Positions 8,443 to 17,196 of a stretch of 53,079 nt of DNA are shown piece by piece. The position numbers were made by a program, and so were the translations under genes. The DNA is from an uncultured Bacteroidota bacterium (GTDB lineage Bacteria; Bacteroidota; Bacteroidia; Bacteroidales; F082), in the NCBI GenBank assembly GCA_937901015.1, contig CALCGQ010000010.1:1-53079 (forward strand), read 5' to 3'. Below the pieces are notes generated by a model that saw only the letters and a program-made list of their open reading frames with translations, searched no databases and was not told the DNA's origin. The number at the start of each line of letters is the position of its first letter. Positions within the stretch are counted from its first letter, which is position 1.

Positions 8443-8700
8443 TTAAAGGACATTGAAAATCTTACAATAAAAATTATAAATCTAAATAATCTCAATCTCT
8501 TCATATTGAACACATCACATTCACATATTGTAAAACCACAAAACGCTATAATATTGACGATTACAGGCATTAGAGTGTTAGTTTCTTAACAATGTAGGGT
8601 CTATGTAGTGGCAGCTTTTTTATTAATAATTTGATATTGATGTTATTTAGCAATTGGAAAATTTAAAAAGTGATTTGTTTAATAATCAAAAGCAATTAAT

Positions 8701-10323
8701 ATGAAAAAAAGTAATTACTGTAAGATTACATTACTAGGATTAATTATATTATTCCTGTTTAATGGCAATGCTTATTCACAAGTAGAAAATACTGTAACAG
8801 GAAAAGTTTTTCCTGCAGGTTTGCAAACACCCATGAGGGATGTTACGGTTCAAATTCAAGGTGACCTTTCATCCATGATACTAACAGATGGAAATGGGTT
8901 CTTCAGTCTAACCGTAGATAAATTTCCCGTTGACATTGTTTTCATGAAAGACACCTATGAAAGACAAGTAGTAAATGTTAAAAAAGCCGGTGACATAACC
9001 GTATATATGTCAGCAGCTGAAAAAACTGTAAATGACTATGGTCAAGAGGTAGGTATGCGAGTTAAGTTGAATCCAGAATCAAGAGATGGAATCCTTATGT
9101 TCTCATCAACTGATAACCGATTCAGATACTGGTTTGATAATCGTGTTTATTTTGATGGTGCTGTATATATGAGCGATAATACATATCAAGGAGTAGAGCA
9201 CAAAATTGGAAACGGAGTTAATATCCGTCGTATGAGATTTGCCATGAAAGCTATTATATATGGTAATTGGGGTGGAGAAATTGATTTTGACTTTGGTAAT
9301 AATGCAGTAGATATTAAAGATGCTTACATAAGATATATCGGTAAAAATTGGCAGATTAAAGCTGGTAACTTCAGAGAGCCTATGTCACTTGAAACAATGA
9401 CAACCTCAAGATACATTACTCTTATGGAAAGACCGTATGCTACTGAACAGGCACCATCACGTCATATGGGTGTTGCATATAAAATGTTTTTTAATAATAC
9501 GTTTTTTGAGGCAGGTGTTTTCTCAAGTAATATTGCAAATGACCTGATTAGAGATCAAAATAAAAGTAATGGTACAAATGCAGGTTGGTCAGTAACTGCC
9601 CGCGCAGCATATGCTCCTATTAAAAAAGATAGAATGGTACTTCATATAGGTGCTAGTGGATCATATAGAGTTCCAAAAATTCAAGAACTTGGAGATCCTG
9701 AGAATAGCTTCAGATACGGCGAAAACGCTGAAACAGAAATTAATCGTAAAAAATATATTGATACTGACTGGGTTCCATATTGTAAAACAAAGACCATTTT
9801 TGGACTAGAAGCAGCATATGCAGTAAAGAATTTCCGTATTCAAGGAGAGTACTTACAAACAGATATTACTAGAGATGTAGATAAGGTGCCAACAGGTGAA
9901 GATAAATTTTCAATGAAGGGTTATTATGTAATGGGTTCATGGATAATAAATAATGCTGATTATTATTATAATATGGCAGATGCGGAGTTTTCACAAGTTG
10001 ACTTTAGAAACAACAAAAAAGGAGCCTGGGAGGTTGCCCTAAGATATTCATTTATGGATGCAAATACTTTTAAAGATGGAGTCGATATTCCATTTATGCA
10101 AGGTGGATCAGGGGAAACATATACTGCTGGGGTTAGCTATTACTTTAACTACAATGTGAAGTTAATGCTAAACTATGCTTATGTAAATCATGATCGTTGG
10201 GCTGATGGAAAAGGTAAATACAAAACCTATGATATTGATGCTAACGGAAACGATATTACTCCGGCAGGAGAAGGCGGCATAGACTTTAGCACAATTCAGG
10301 CCAGACTTTTAATTGCATTTTAA
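8701..10323 (+). CDS. OprP/OprO-type phosphate-selective porin with N-terminal carboxypeptidase-like domain
   Basis: 540 residues. Signal peptide to about residue 26 (AYSQ), then an 80-residue carboxypeptidase-regulatory-like beta-sandwich (VTGKVFPAG ... GFFSLTV ... DITVYMS), then an outer-membrane barrel. The barrel carries the porin O/P pattern: RRMRFAMKAIIYGNWGGEIDFDFG, DAYIRYIG, KAGNFREPMSLE, SSRYIT-like TTSRYITLMERPYA, and it ends with Phe (LLIAF). OprP and OprO pass phosphate and pyrophosphate through an arginine/lysine ladder; whether the same ladder exists here needs modelling. Its place between PiT and the tunnel-fold genes supports import of phosphate-like anions. It is 258 bp after the PiT-LuxR gene, so it likely has its own promoter; TGTAGGGTCTATGTAG (from 8593) is a candidate site. 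Confidence 0.8.
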   Translation: MKKSNYCKITLLGLIILFLFNGNAYSQVENTVTGKVFPAGLQTPMRDVTVQIQGDLSSMILTDGNGFFSLTVDKFPVDIVFMKDTYERQVVNVKKAGDITVYMSAAEKTVNDYGQEVGMRVKLNPESRDGILMFSSTDNRFRYWFDNRVYFDGAVYMSDNTYQGVEHKIGNGVNIRRMRFAMKAIIYGNWGGEIDFDFGNNAVDIKDAYIRYIGKNWQIKAGNFREPMSLETMTTSRYITLMERPYATEQAPSRHMGVAYKMFFNNTFFEAGVFSSNIANDLIRDQNKSNGTNAGWSVTARAAYAPIKKDRMVLHIGASGSYRVPKIQELGDPENSFRYGENAETEINRKKYIDTDWVPYCKTKTIFGLEAAYAVKNFRIQGEYLQTDITRDVDKVPTGEDKFSMKGYYVMGSWIINNADYYYNMADAEFSQVDFRNNKKGAWEVALRYSFMDANTFKDGVDIPFMQGGSGETYTAGVSYYFNYNVKLMLNYAYVNHDRWADGKGKYKTYDIDANGNDITPAGEGGIDFSTIQARLLIAF

Positions 10324-10356
10324 TAGAGTAGTGTGAACCATAAAAAAGATAGAAAG

Positions 10357-11442
10357 ATGAAAAAATATATTTTAATAAGCATTATTGCTACACTATTTTT
10401 CACAGGGTGTGTTAAGGACGAACAGCCAGCTCCTTTACCTCCCCCAGCTGAAAAATATGAAAATATTGTTATCAACGAGCTGATAACAAAAGACCTAAGT
10501 GACCCTTATTTTGTTGATGGACAAGGAGAAGGTTCTGATTGGATTGAATTATACAACCTTGGAGATGTACCCGTTAATGTTTCTGGTATGTGGGTAACTG
10601 ACAACCCTGGAGTTGAAGATGATTATAATCGTATTCCTGATTCCGATGCAGCCTTAACAACCATACCTCCAAAGGGGTTTCTTGTTATGATATGTGGAGC
10701 TAAAGATACCGAAGGAAACAAAATAGAAACAAGCATAATTGATGGTAGAGTATTCATTGAAATGGGATTAAGCTCATCTGGTGATTATTTTACTGCAATT
10801 TATGATCCAGAAAAAGTAGAAATTGACAAGTCTGATGATTTCAACGGGCTTGAAGATGGAAAATCATTTGGTCGTACCTCAGATGCAGGAGACACATGGT
10901 CTGTTTTAACGAACAAAACACCTGGAGAGCCTAATGATGGTACTGTTCCTGTTGCTGGCTCACTTATTATTAATGAGTTTATGTGCAGTAATGATACCAC
11001 ATATATTCCTGATGGTGGTCCGGATAATTATCCAGACTGGATTGAAATTTACAATACTGGAGACACACCATTAGATATTGGTGGATGGTATGTTACAGAT
11101 GATATGGCTGATCCTATTCAATATCAGATTCCAACAGATATTCCAGATCAAACAGTTATACCTGCACATGGTTATCTAGTACTGAAATGTAATGGACTAG
11201 GAGAAGGATTACACACTAACTTCAAATTAGGTAGTGGTGGTGATGATATCGGCCTTTCCAAAGATGGTGTAACATTTGATGATGCGGTTACTTATGGATC
11301 AAGTGGTGGTACAGGAACTATTGTTCCAACTCCAGCTACAGACATGACAACAGGAAGAGATACTGATGGTAGCTTTGTATGGGTTGTTTTTGATCCAAAC
11401 ACTGCATTACCACCAACACCGGGATCATCAAACGGTAATTAG
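10357..11442 (+). CDS. Lipoprotein with two lamin tail domains
   Basis: 361 residues from ATG 10357. A GTG 24 bp earlier is in frame but precedes the lipoprotein signal MKKYILISIIATLFFTGC, whose Cys would be lipidated. Two LTD domains follow: the first opens IVINELITKD with DWIELYNLGD, the second opens LIINEFMCSND with DWIEIYNTGD and NFKLGSGGDDIGL. There is no sorting domain, so unlike the three-LTD protein at 3945-5660 this one should sit in the outer membrane or periplasm. It follows the porin by 33 bp and looks co-transcribed, which suggests a role in binding or presenting the anion taken up. No catalytic motif is visible. Confidence 0.82.
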   Translation: MKKYILISIIATLFFTGCVKDEQPAPLPPPAEKYENIVINELITKDLSDPYFVDGQGEGSDWIELYNLGDVPVNVSGMWVTDNPGVEDDYNRIPDSDAALTTIPPKGFLVMICGAKDTEGNKIETSIIDGRVFIEMGLSSSGDYFTAIYDPEKVEIDKSDDFNGLEDGKSFGRTSDAGDTWSVLTNKTPGEPNDGTVPVAGSLIINEFMCSNDTTYIPDGGPDNYPDWIEIYNTGDTPLDIGGWYVTDDMADPIQYQIPTDIPDQTVIPAHGYLVLKCNGLGEGLHTNFKLGSGGDDIGLSKDGVTFDDAVTYGSSGGTGTIVPTPATDMTTGRDTDGSFVWVVFDPNTALPPTPGSSNGN

Positions 11443-11465
11443 AAATAAGTTAATATTAATTATCA

Positions 11466-12224
11466 ATGAAAAGGTTTTCAATCATCGTAACAGTTTTGAT
11501 ACTTGCATATTCATGCAGTAAGGAAACACCTACGGTTCCGGTGATTGAGAACCCGATTGGTAGTCTTGAGATGTTAGAAAGTTACCATGTGGATGTTCCG
11601 GAACCATCGGGTCTTTCATTTGGTCCTGGAAATAACACATTACTTACCGTTAGCGATCATACCAATAAGGTATATGAGCTTACCTTGCAAGGTGAAGTAA
11701 TTAGGGTACTTGATTATGTTGGTAAAGACCTTGAAGGTGTAACTTATAACCCTGACAAACATATTATCGTAGTTGCAGAGGAAGCAGATCGCGACATAAC
11801 ATTTATTGACTACGAAACAGGGAACAAAGTTGAATCATACGCCATTGAAATTTCATTTGGCTCAGATAACAGTGGTTTGGAAGGAGTTTCATACAACAAT
11901 AACAGCCGAATGTACTATATCGTCAACGAAACCAATCCAGATCTATTGGTGATTTGGAGTCCTGAACACGGAATAATCAGCGAAACAAAGTTGAATTTTG
12001 CATCTGACTATTCAGGGATATTTATCGATGAGTCGCATTCTCTAATATGGATGGTTAGTGACCAATCCAGAGCATTATACAAATGTGATTATAATGCTAA
12101 TGTTATTATGACCTATTACCTTGATGAACTAAAGTACGAGGGTGTTGTAATTGATAATGATGTGGCATATTTAATAAATGATGCAACAGGTAGATTAAAT
12201 ATTTATAAAACAAAAGATAACTAA
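11466..12224 (+). CDS. SdiA-regulated/esterase-like phytase-type beta-propeller lipoprotein
   Basis: 252 residues. Lipoprotein signal (LILAYSC). The rest is built of beta-propeller-like repeats with EPSGLSFGPGNNTLLTVSD, LEGVTYNPDKHIIVVAEE, LEGVSYNNNSRMYYIVNE and YSGIFIDESHSLIWMVSD. This pattern of (S/E)G(L/V)(S/T)(Y/F) followed by acidic residues fits the SdiA-regulated family (PF06977), related to esterase-like phytases. The conserved acidic residues could bind calcium and a phosphorylated ligand. It lies 23 bp after the LTD lipoprotein and only 1 nt before the next gene, so it is firmly in this operon. Enzymatic activity is not demonstrable by eye. Confidence 0.7.
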   Translation: MKRFSIIVTVLILAYSCSKETPTVPVIENPIGSLEMLESYHVDVPEPSGLSFGPGNNTLLTVSDHTNKVYELTLQGEVIRVLDYVGKDLEGVTYNPDKHIIVVAEEADRDITFIDYETGNKVESYAIEISFGSDNSGLEGVSYNNNSRMYYIVNETNPDLLVIWSPEHGIISETKLNFASDYSGIFIDESHSLIWMVSDQSRALYKCDYNANVIMTYYLDELKYEGVVIDNDVAYLINDATGRLNIYKTKDN

Positions 12225-12225
12225 C

Positions 12226-12855
12226 ATGGTAACATCTGTAATCCCAAGATATGAATTCAGGATTTTTGGAAATAACCTTGAAGATATTGAGAATAAAATT
12301 AAGGAGTTTTCTGATAAGGAGATGACTCGTGATATGGATTCGGTGTATCTATTAACTCCATGGAAGAGAAAGAACAATATTAAAATAAGAGAAGGTGTTA
12401 TGGATATCAAGATTCGTGAGCAAGAGCATGAAACACTTGAGCAATGGAGTCCATTTTTAGTTGGTGAATTTCCACTAAAAGCTGATGTTATTAAAACTAT
12501 AGTTTTTCCTGCTCTTGGTGTGGAGAGCCCTGTATTCGAAAGAAAAGCATATACCCTTAAACAATTTATTAAGGAAGTGGTTTCCATTGATCCTGATTTG
12601 TCAGTTGCATATGTTTGGAAAAAACGTCATGCATATACAATTGGTGGTTGCATTACTGAAATTGCAGAAATTAAAGTTAATGGTACAGCTGTTAAAACCA
12701 TCTGTATTGAATCGGAAGATCCAAATAAAGTAATTGCTGCAAAAGAATTGCTTGGGATTGATAATAAAACTGAAAATGTAAACTACCCACTTGCCCTTAA
12801 GCGATTTATGGGGCTTACTAAACTACCTGATCACTGGAATAATATTGATTTTTAA
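12226..12855 (+). CDS. Divergent CYTH-like (triphosphate tunnel) protein, paralogue A
   Basis: 209 residues, no signal peptide, cytoplasmic. It begins 1 nt after the previous stop. The opening PRYEFRIFG corresponds in position to the ExExK strand of CYTH enzymes, but reads R8-Y-E10-F-R12, so the first Glu and the Lys are both replaced by Arg. NIKIREGVMDIKIRE matches the second/third tunnel strands (compare RARIKG...LTIKG in the canonical enzyme at 13566-14036). LEQWSPFLVGEFPLKADV and the late ITEIAEIKVNG strand are shared with paralogue B. Canonical CYTH proteins hydrolyse triphosphates or make cAMP using Mg; the altered N-terminal strand suggests a changed or non-catalytic ligand mode. Confidence 0.6.
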   Translation: MVTSVIPRYEFRIFGNNLEDIENKIKEFSDKEMTRDMDSVYLLTPWKRKNNIKIREGVMDIKIREQEHETLEQWSPFLVGEFPLKADVIKTIVFPALGVESPVFERKAYTLKQFIKEVVSIDPDLSVAYVWKKRHAYTIGGCITEIAEIKVNGTAVKTICIESEDPNKVIAAKELLGIDNKTENVNYPLALKRFMGLTKLPDHWNNIDF

Positions 12856-12873
12856 CCAAGAAAAAAAGCACAG

Positions 12874-13515
12874 ATGACAAAAGATAAAATGAAAATTGGT
12901 GAAATATCCAAACCTAGATTTGAGTTCAGAACCTTTGGAAGAGATTTCTCAGATGCTGCCTATTTAATGACAAGACTATCTGTTCCGGTACCTGAAAAGG
13001 TTTGGGAAAGAACGTCCGAAGAAACATATATCATTTCAAGGACAAATGATGTTAATAACACCAAAATCCGAGATGGTAAAATGGATATTAAAACATTCGT
13101 TCAGGAGGTTGATGGACTGGAACAATGGAACCCACTTATGAAAGGTGAATTCCCGATGAAAGCTGAAGTATTAGAAAAAGAAGTATTTCCTGCATTTATG
13201 GTTGATATGCCATCTCTTGACAAAGAAGTTTATACACTGGAGGAATTCATGGCAATGGTTAAATCAAATCCAAATTTGCAAGCCATTACTGTTGAAAAGG
13301 AAAGGTTCGGTTATATGATTAACGATACCATCTGTGAATATGCTAATGTCTGGATTAATGGTGCAATGGTAGTAACCGTAAATTCAGAATCCACCGAGTT
13401 AGATGATATAAAAAAGACAATAACCGATCTTGGATTAGATGGTATAGAGAATATCAACTATTTACAAGCAGCAAAGAGAATCACCGGTATGATTGATAAA
13501 AAATTAGCAAACTAA
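12874..13515 (+). CDS. Divergent CYTH-like (triphosphate tunnel) protein, paralogue B
   Basis: 213 residues, 18 bp after paralogue A and clearly its duplicate: KPRFEFRTFG, NTKIRDGKMDIKTF, LEQWNPLMKGEFPMKAEV, AITVEKERFGYMINDTICEYANVWING and a terminal NINYLQAAKRITGM all have counterparts in A at the same spacing. It has the same R-x-E-x-R variant (R15-F-E17-F-R19) in place of ExExK. An alternative start at the sixth codon (Met6) would not affect the domain. The pair may form a heterodimer or act on related ligands. I infer the tunnel fold from strand pattern and neighbourhood with a true CYTH gene; a structure prediction would settle it. Confidence 0.6.
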   Translation: MTKDKMKIGEISKPRFEFRTFGRDFSDAAYLMTRLSVPVPEKVWERTSEETYIISRTNDVNNTKIRDGKMDIKTFVQEVDGLEQWNPLMKGEFPMKAEVLEKEVFPAFMVDMPSLDKEVYTLEEFMAMVKSNPNLQAITVEKERFGYMINDTICEYANVWINGAMVVTVNSESTELDDIKKTITDLGLDGIENINYLQAAKRITGMIDKKLAN

Positions 13516-13560
13516 TTCAATCATTCACCATTCACTCATTCAATCATTCATTCACTCACT
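13514..13560 (+). repeat. ATTCA/CATTCACT simple-sequence tract
   Basis: The 50-bp spacer between paralogue B and the CYTH gene consists almost wholly of imperfect ATTCA, CATTCA and CACT units on the + strand (TGAATGAGTG-like on the other strand). It ends just before the CYTH start codon. Slippage here would alter spacing but not the reading frame. Confidence 0.6.
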
Positions 13561-13565
13561 AAAAG

Positions 13566-14036
13566 ATGGCACAAGAAATAGAAAGAAAGTTTTTAGTAAA
13601 TGGAGATTTCAAATCACATGTTACTAAAGAAACAAGAATAACACAGGGATACCTTTCATCAATTCCAGAACGAACAGTTCGAGCACGGATTAAAGGAGAA
13701 AAAGGATTTCTTACGATTAAAGGTATCGGTAGTGAATCCGGAGCTAGTCGATTTGAATGGGAAAGAGAAATTCCTGTTCAGGAAGCTGGTGAACTTCTAA
13801 AAATTTGTGAACCAGGTGTAATTGATAAAACTCGATTTATTGTCCCTGAAAAATCAGGTTTGAAGTTCGAAGTAGATGAATTCTATGGTGAAAATGAAGG
13901 CCTAACAGTTGCTGAAATTGAATTGCCTTCTGAAGAACACCCATTCGACAAACCTGAATGGCTTGGTGAAGAAGTAACCGGCGATGTAAGATACTATAAT
14001 TCAATGTTGATGAAAAATCCTTATAAAAACTGGTAA
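13566..14036 (+). CDS. CYTH domain inorganic triphosphatase-like enzyme
   Basis: 156 residues, the usual length of small bacterial triphosphate tunnel metalloenzymes. The signature E4-x-E6-x-K8 (AQEIERKFLV) is intact. The further tunnel residues are present: TVRARIKG, FLTIKG, SRFEWEREI, DKTRF, KFEVDEFYGENEGLTVAEIELP. Such proteins hydrolyse inorganic tripolyphosphate or nucleoside triphosphates with Mg or Mn in the cytoplasm. In this context, directly after two tunnel-like paralogues and an OprP-type porin, tripolyphosphate hydrolysis is a reasonable guess. Co-directional with its neighbours; 51 bp from the preceding stop. Confidence 0.9.
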   Translation: MAQEIERKFLVNGDFKSHVTKETRITQGYLSSIPERTVRARIKGEKGFLTIKGIGSESGASRFEWEREIPVQEAGELLKICEPGVIDKTRFIVPEKSGLKFEVDEFYGENEGLTVAEIELPSEEHPFDKPEWLGEEVTGDVRYYNSMLMKNPYKNW

Positions 14037-14131
14037 GGAAAGTATAATTAAGATTTACATCATGCTTAATCTGGTCACCAAAGGCTAGAAACCACAGACA
14101 CAAAACATATGGATTGGTTTATTTTTAAGTG

Positions 14132-15634
14132 ATGAAAGTTATAAACTATATACTAGGCATAGTCCTGATTTCATATCTGGTACTATTAGGATATTTGTAT
14201 CTTGGGATTGGTCAAAAAGATACCTATCCTGCTAAGCCTATCAGCATAGTTATCCATTCAAAACCTGGATCTGCAATAGATTTCATGGCTAGAAAAGTAG
14301 CAGAAATTGCACGCAAACATAGCGATGCAGCTTTTGTGGTTGAAAACCGTTCTGGAACACAGGGACTTGTTGCAATGCAGCATGTGCTTGATATGAAAGC
14401 GGATGGATATACTTTACTTGGTGTAACCAAATCGTTTCTTTCAACAGTTATGGTTAACAAGAGTAAAGTCAGCTTGAACGACTTTCTGTTCATAGCAAAT
14501 ATGGTTTCTGATCCGGAAGCACTAATCTCAAACAATGAACGAGGTTTTAAGTCACTGGATGACATTATTCGTGATTCACAAAGAGAAGAAAAGCAAATAT
14601 GGATCGGTCCGGGAACAGGAAGCCGTGATCATATAATGGCCCTAAAAACCTGGGAAACCTTAGGAGTTGACGCCAATTGGATTGATTACAAAAGTGGTCC
14701 TCAGTCTATTCTTGCAATGCTTAGGGATGAATCAGCAGTTTATGTTGGTAATCCTGCCGATACAAAGGGTAAAAGCAACTTGGATATCATATCTATTGCA
14801 AGTGAAAAACGACTGTCGTCACTTCCAAATGTCCCTACTTTCATGGAACAAGGGTATGATCTAAACGAATCAATGTGGAGAGGGTTTGCTTTCAAAAAAG
14901 GTGTTCCTGAAAAAGCTGTTGTATATATAACTGATGTTCTTCAAAAGGTGGTTAATGATAAAGAATGGGAAGAGTACTGTAATGAAACTTATGTTTTTTC
15001 CAATTTCGAAAAACAGGATGAATTTACAAACAGAATTGCTCAGGAAACTGAGGAAACTATCTTTTACCTGAATAAAGCCGGTTTGCTGGTTACTTATGTA
15101 AAAGAAAGTCCTATTCACTTATTACTGGTACTAATAATTATTCTTTCCATTATTTTTTTACTGATCCTTTCCGTTAATAAATTTAAAATCGGCAATATCA
15201 CTTATGATCAATTGCTTGCGGCTGGTATTTTTGGCTTTTCGGGGTTTTTCTTCTATCAAACATTACTTTTCGATATACCTGAAACTGCAAATATCACAAG
15301 CCCTACACTGATTCCAAGAATATGGATTATCACTCTAGCAATACTTAGTATCATTTTGTTTTTCAGATCAAAAGCCAGTACTTCTAAAAAGGAGAATCAT
15401 TCTCCTAAAATTGTATTAATTATTATACTATTTCTATTCGCTTACCTTATATCAATGCAATGGGTAGGGTATTTTTTCACCACACCAATATTTATCCTCG
15501 CAACAATGTATTTACTTAAATATCGTAAAGTGCCCATTATGGGAATAGTTGCATTTGGATTTGTGTTATTCAGTTATTTAATATTTAACAAACTATTAAA
15601 CATCGACTTACCAATGGGATGGTGGTTTGTATAG
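14132..15634 (+). CDS. TctC-TctB fusion of a tripartite tricarboxylate-type transporter
   Basis: 500 residues from ATG 14132 (the preceding GTG is less likely). One N-terminal membrane helix (about 1-28) is followed by a Bug/TctC substrate-binding domain (about 35-325): YPAKPISIVIHSKPGSAIDFMARKVA, the GTQGL loop, ADGYTLLGV, and LPNVPTFMEQGYD are standard TctC features. From about 330 come five to six membrane helices of TctB type, closing with NIDLPMGWWFV. TctC is normally a free periplasmic protein and TctB a separate small membrane subunit; here they are one chain, so the binding protein is permanently tethered. TctA follows 10 bp later. The TTT family moves citrate, tartrate, nicotinate, terephthalate and other anions. 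Confidence 0.85.
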   Translation: MKVINYILGIVLISYLVLLGYLYLGIGQKDTYPAKPISIVIHSKPGSAIDFMARKVAEIARKHSDAAFVVENRSGTQGLVAMQHVLDMKADGYTLLGVTKSFLSTVMVNKSKVSLNDFLFIANMVSDPEALISNNERGFKSLDDIIRDSQREEKQIWIGPGTGSRDHIMALKTWETLGVDANWIDYKSGPQSILAMLRDESAVYVGNPADTKGKSNLDIISIASEKRLSSLPNVPTFMEQGYDLNESMWRGFAFKKGVPEKAVVYITDVLQKVVNDKEWEEYCNETYVFSNFEKQDEFTNRIAQETEETIFYLNKAGLLVTYVKESPIHLLLVLIIILSIIFLLILSVNKFKIGNITYDQLLAAGIFGFSGFFFYQTLLFDIPETANITSPTLIPRIWIITLAILSIILFFRSKASTSKKENHSPKIVLIIILFLFAYLISMQWVGYFFTTPIFILATMYLLKYRKVPIMGIVAFGFVLFSYLIFNKLLNIDLPMGWWFV

Positions 15635-15644
15635 AATATAAATT

Positions 15645-17126
15645 ATGGGGATTTTAAACAACCTTTGGTTAGGCTTTCAGGAATTTGGGCATTTTTTGCC
15701 CATTATGATGATGCTTATTGGTGTAATTATTGGGATAATGGTTGGTGTATTACCCGGATTATCTCCTTCCATAGGAGTTGCACTTATGCTACCTGTTACA
15801 TTTGGATTGGACCCAATTAGCGCATTGGTACTATTAGTATCTGTTTATCTTGCTTCCAATTATGGTGGTTCAATAACAGCCATTGCAATTAACACACCAG
15901 GAACTCCAGGTGCAGTTGCAACCACTTTTGATGGTTATGAATTAACCAAGCAAGGGAAGCCTCTTCATGCACTTATAACATCATTAACAGCTTCAACAAT
16001 TGGTGGTTTAGTTGGTACAATAATTCTAATACTATTTTCAGTCCCTCTGGCATCACTAGCTCTATCATTTGAATCGTATGAGTATTTCGCTTTGGGTGTT
16101 TTTGGACTAACAATAATCTCGTCTTTAGCAGGAAAAAGCCCAATTAAGGGATTTATTTCTTCAGGTATTGGATTGTTACTAATTACTGTTGGATTTGACA
16201 CTCAACTCCCATTTTCAAGATTTAACATGGACATCCCTAATCTAGCTGATGGAATTGAATTCATCCCGGCACTTATTGGATTATTTGCTCTTGGGGAAAT
16301 CTTTTTTAGTATTGAAAAAGGAGATAGTGTTCAGGAAAAGAAAGCAACAAAAGTAAATCTTACTGAGGCACTCCCCTTAAAGGAGTTATTAAAGCTAAAG
16401 TGGTTGATGCTGAAATCTTCTGTAATTGGCACACTTGTGGGCTGTATTCCGGGCGCAGGAGGAACAATTGCAACATTTATTGCTTACGATAGTGCTAAGA
16501 ATTCCAGTAAAAATCCTGAGAAATTTGGTAAAGGCTCACTGGAAGGTGTGGCCGCACCTGAAGCTGCAAATAATGGTTCAGTAGGTGGTGCATTGGTTCC
16601 ATTACTAACGTTAGGAATACCGGGAAGTGCTTCAACAGCAGTTTTAATAGGTGCGCTTATGATTCATAAACTAAACCCAGGACCTGAACTATTCGATAAG
16701 GAACCAGGACTGGTATATGGCATCTTTGTTAGTCTATTCTTTGCCAATATATTTATGTTCTTCGTTGGACTACTGGGCAACAAAGTCTGGATAAAAATAA
16801 TTGCAGCACCAAAATCTGTTCTGTATCCAGTTATCCTTGCACTATCATTCATTGGAAGTTATTTTATTCAAAACTCAGTATTTGATGTTGGTGTGTGTAT
16901 TGCATTTGGAATACTTGGATGGATTTTGAAGAGAGGTAATTTCCCAACAGCACCAGTTGTTCTGGGTTTAATATTAGGGAAGATGATCGAAGAAAACCTA
17001 CGCCTTTCATTAATAAAAGGTGAATGGATTGAATTTTTCACACGACCTGGTAGTTTAATTATAATCATACTGGCTGTTGTCTCATTTTTTATGCCATATA
17101 TCAAGAAAAAGCTGGTGAGAAAATGA
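15645..17126 (+). CDS. TctA large permease of a tripartite tricarboxylate-type transporter
   Basis: 493 residues with about 11-12 membrane helices, the usual TctA length. Diagnostic segments are [20 protein letters not shown] (about 35-54), the [19 protein letters not shown] loop and, in the second half, [21 protein letters not shown] with [23 protein letters not shown]. These two PG-rich motifs form the substrate site. The inner-membrane permease works with the TctC-TctB fusion encoded immediately upstream and uses ion gradients. TTT systems are best known from Proteobacteria, so a complete one in a Bacteroidota polyanion locus is noteworthy. The substrate is unknown. Confidence 0.92.
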   Translation: MGILNNLWLGFQEFGHFLPIMMMLIGVIIGIMVGVLPGLSPSIGVALMLPVTFGLDPISALVLLVSVYLASNYGGSITAIAINTPGTPGAVATTFDGYELTKQGKPLHALITSLTASTIGGLVGTIILILFSVPLASLALSFESYEYFALGVFGLTIISSLAGKSPIKGFISSGIGLLLITVGFDTQLPFSRFNMDIPNLADGIEFIPALIGLFALGEIFFSIEKGDSVQEKKATKVNLTEALPLKELLKLKWLMLKSSVIGTLVGCIPGAGGTIATFIAYDSAKNSSKNPEKFGKGSLEGVAAPEAANNGSVGGALVPLLTLGIPGSASTAVLIGALMIHKLNPGPELFDKEPGLVYGIFVSLFFANIFMFFVGLLGNKVWIKIIAAPKSVLYPVILALSFIGSYFIQNSVFDVGVCIAFGILGWILKRGNFPTAPVVLGLILGKMIEENLRLSLIKGEWIEFFTRPGSLIIIILAVVSFFMPYIKKKLVRK

Positions 17127-17196
17127 AAATGTATGATATTAGGATATCAACATCTAAACCTAGCGTCTATTTTATTAAAAAAGAGAAAATATTACA

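Noticed and set aside
12195-12587. 130-codon minus-strand open frame across the start of CYTH-like paralogue A
   Set aside because: Paralogue A is supported by its duplicate and by operon spacing; the antisense frame has no recognisable domain.
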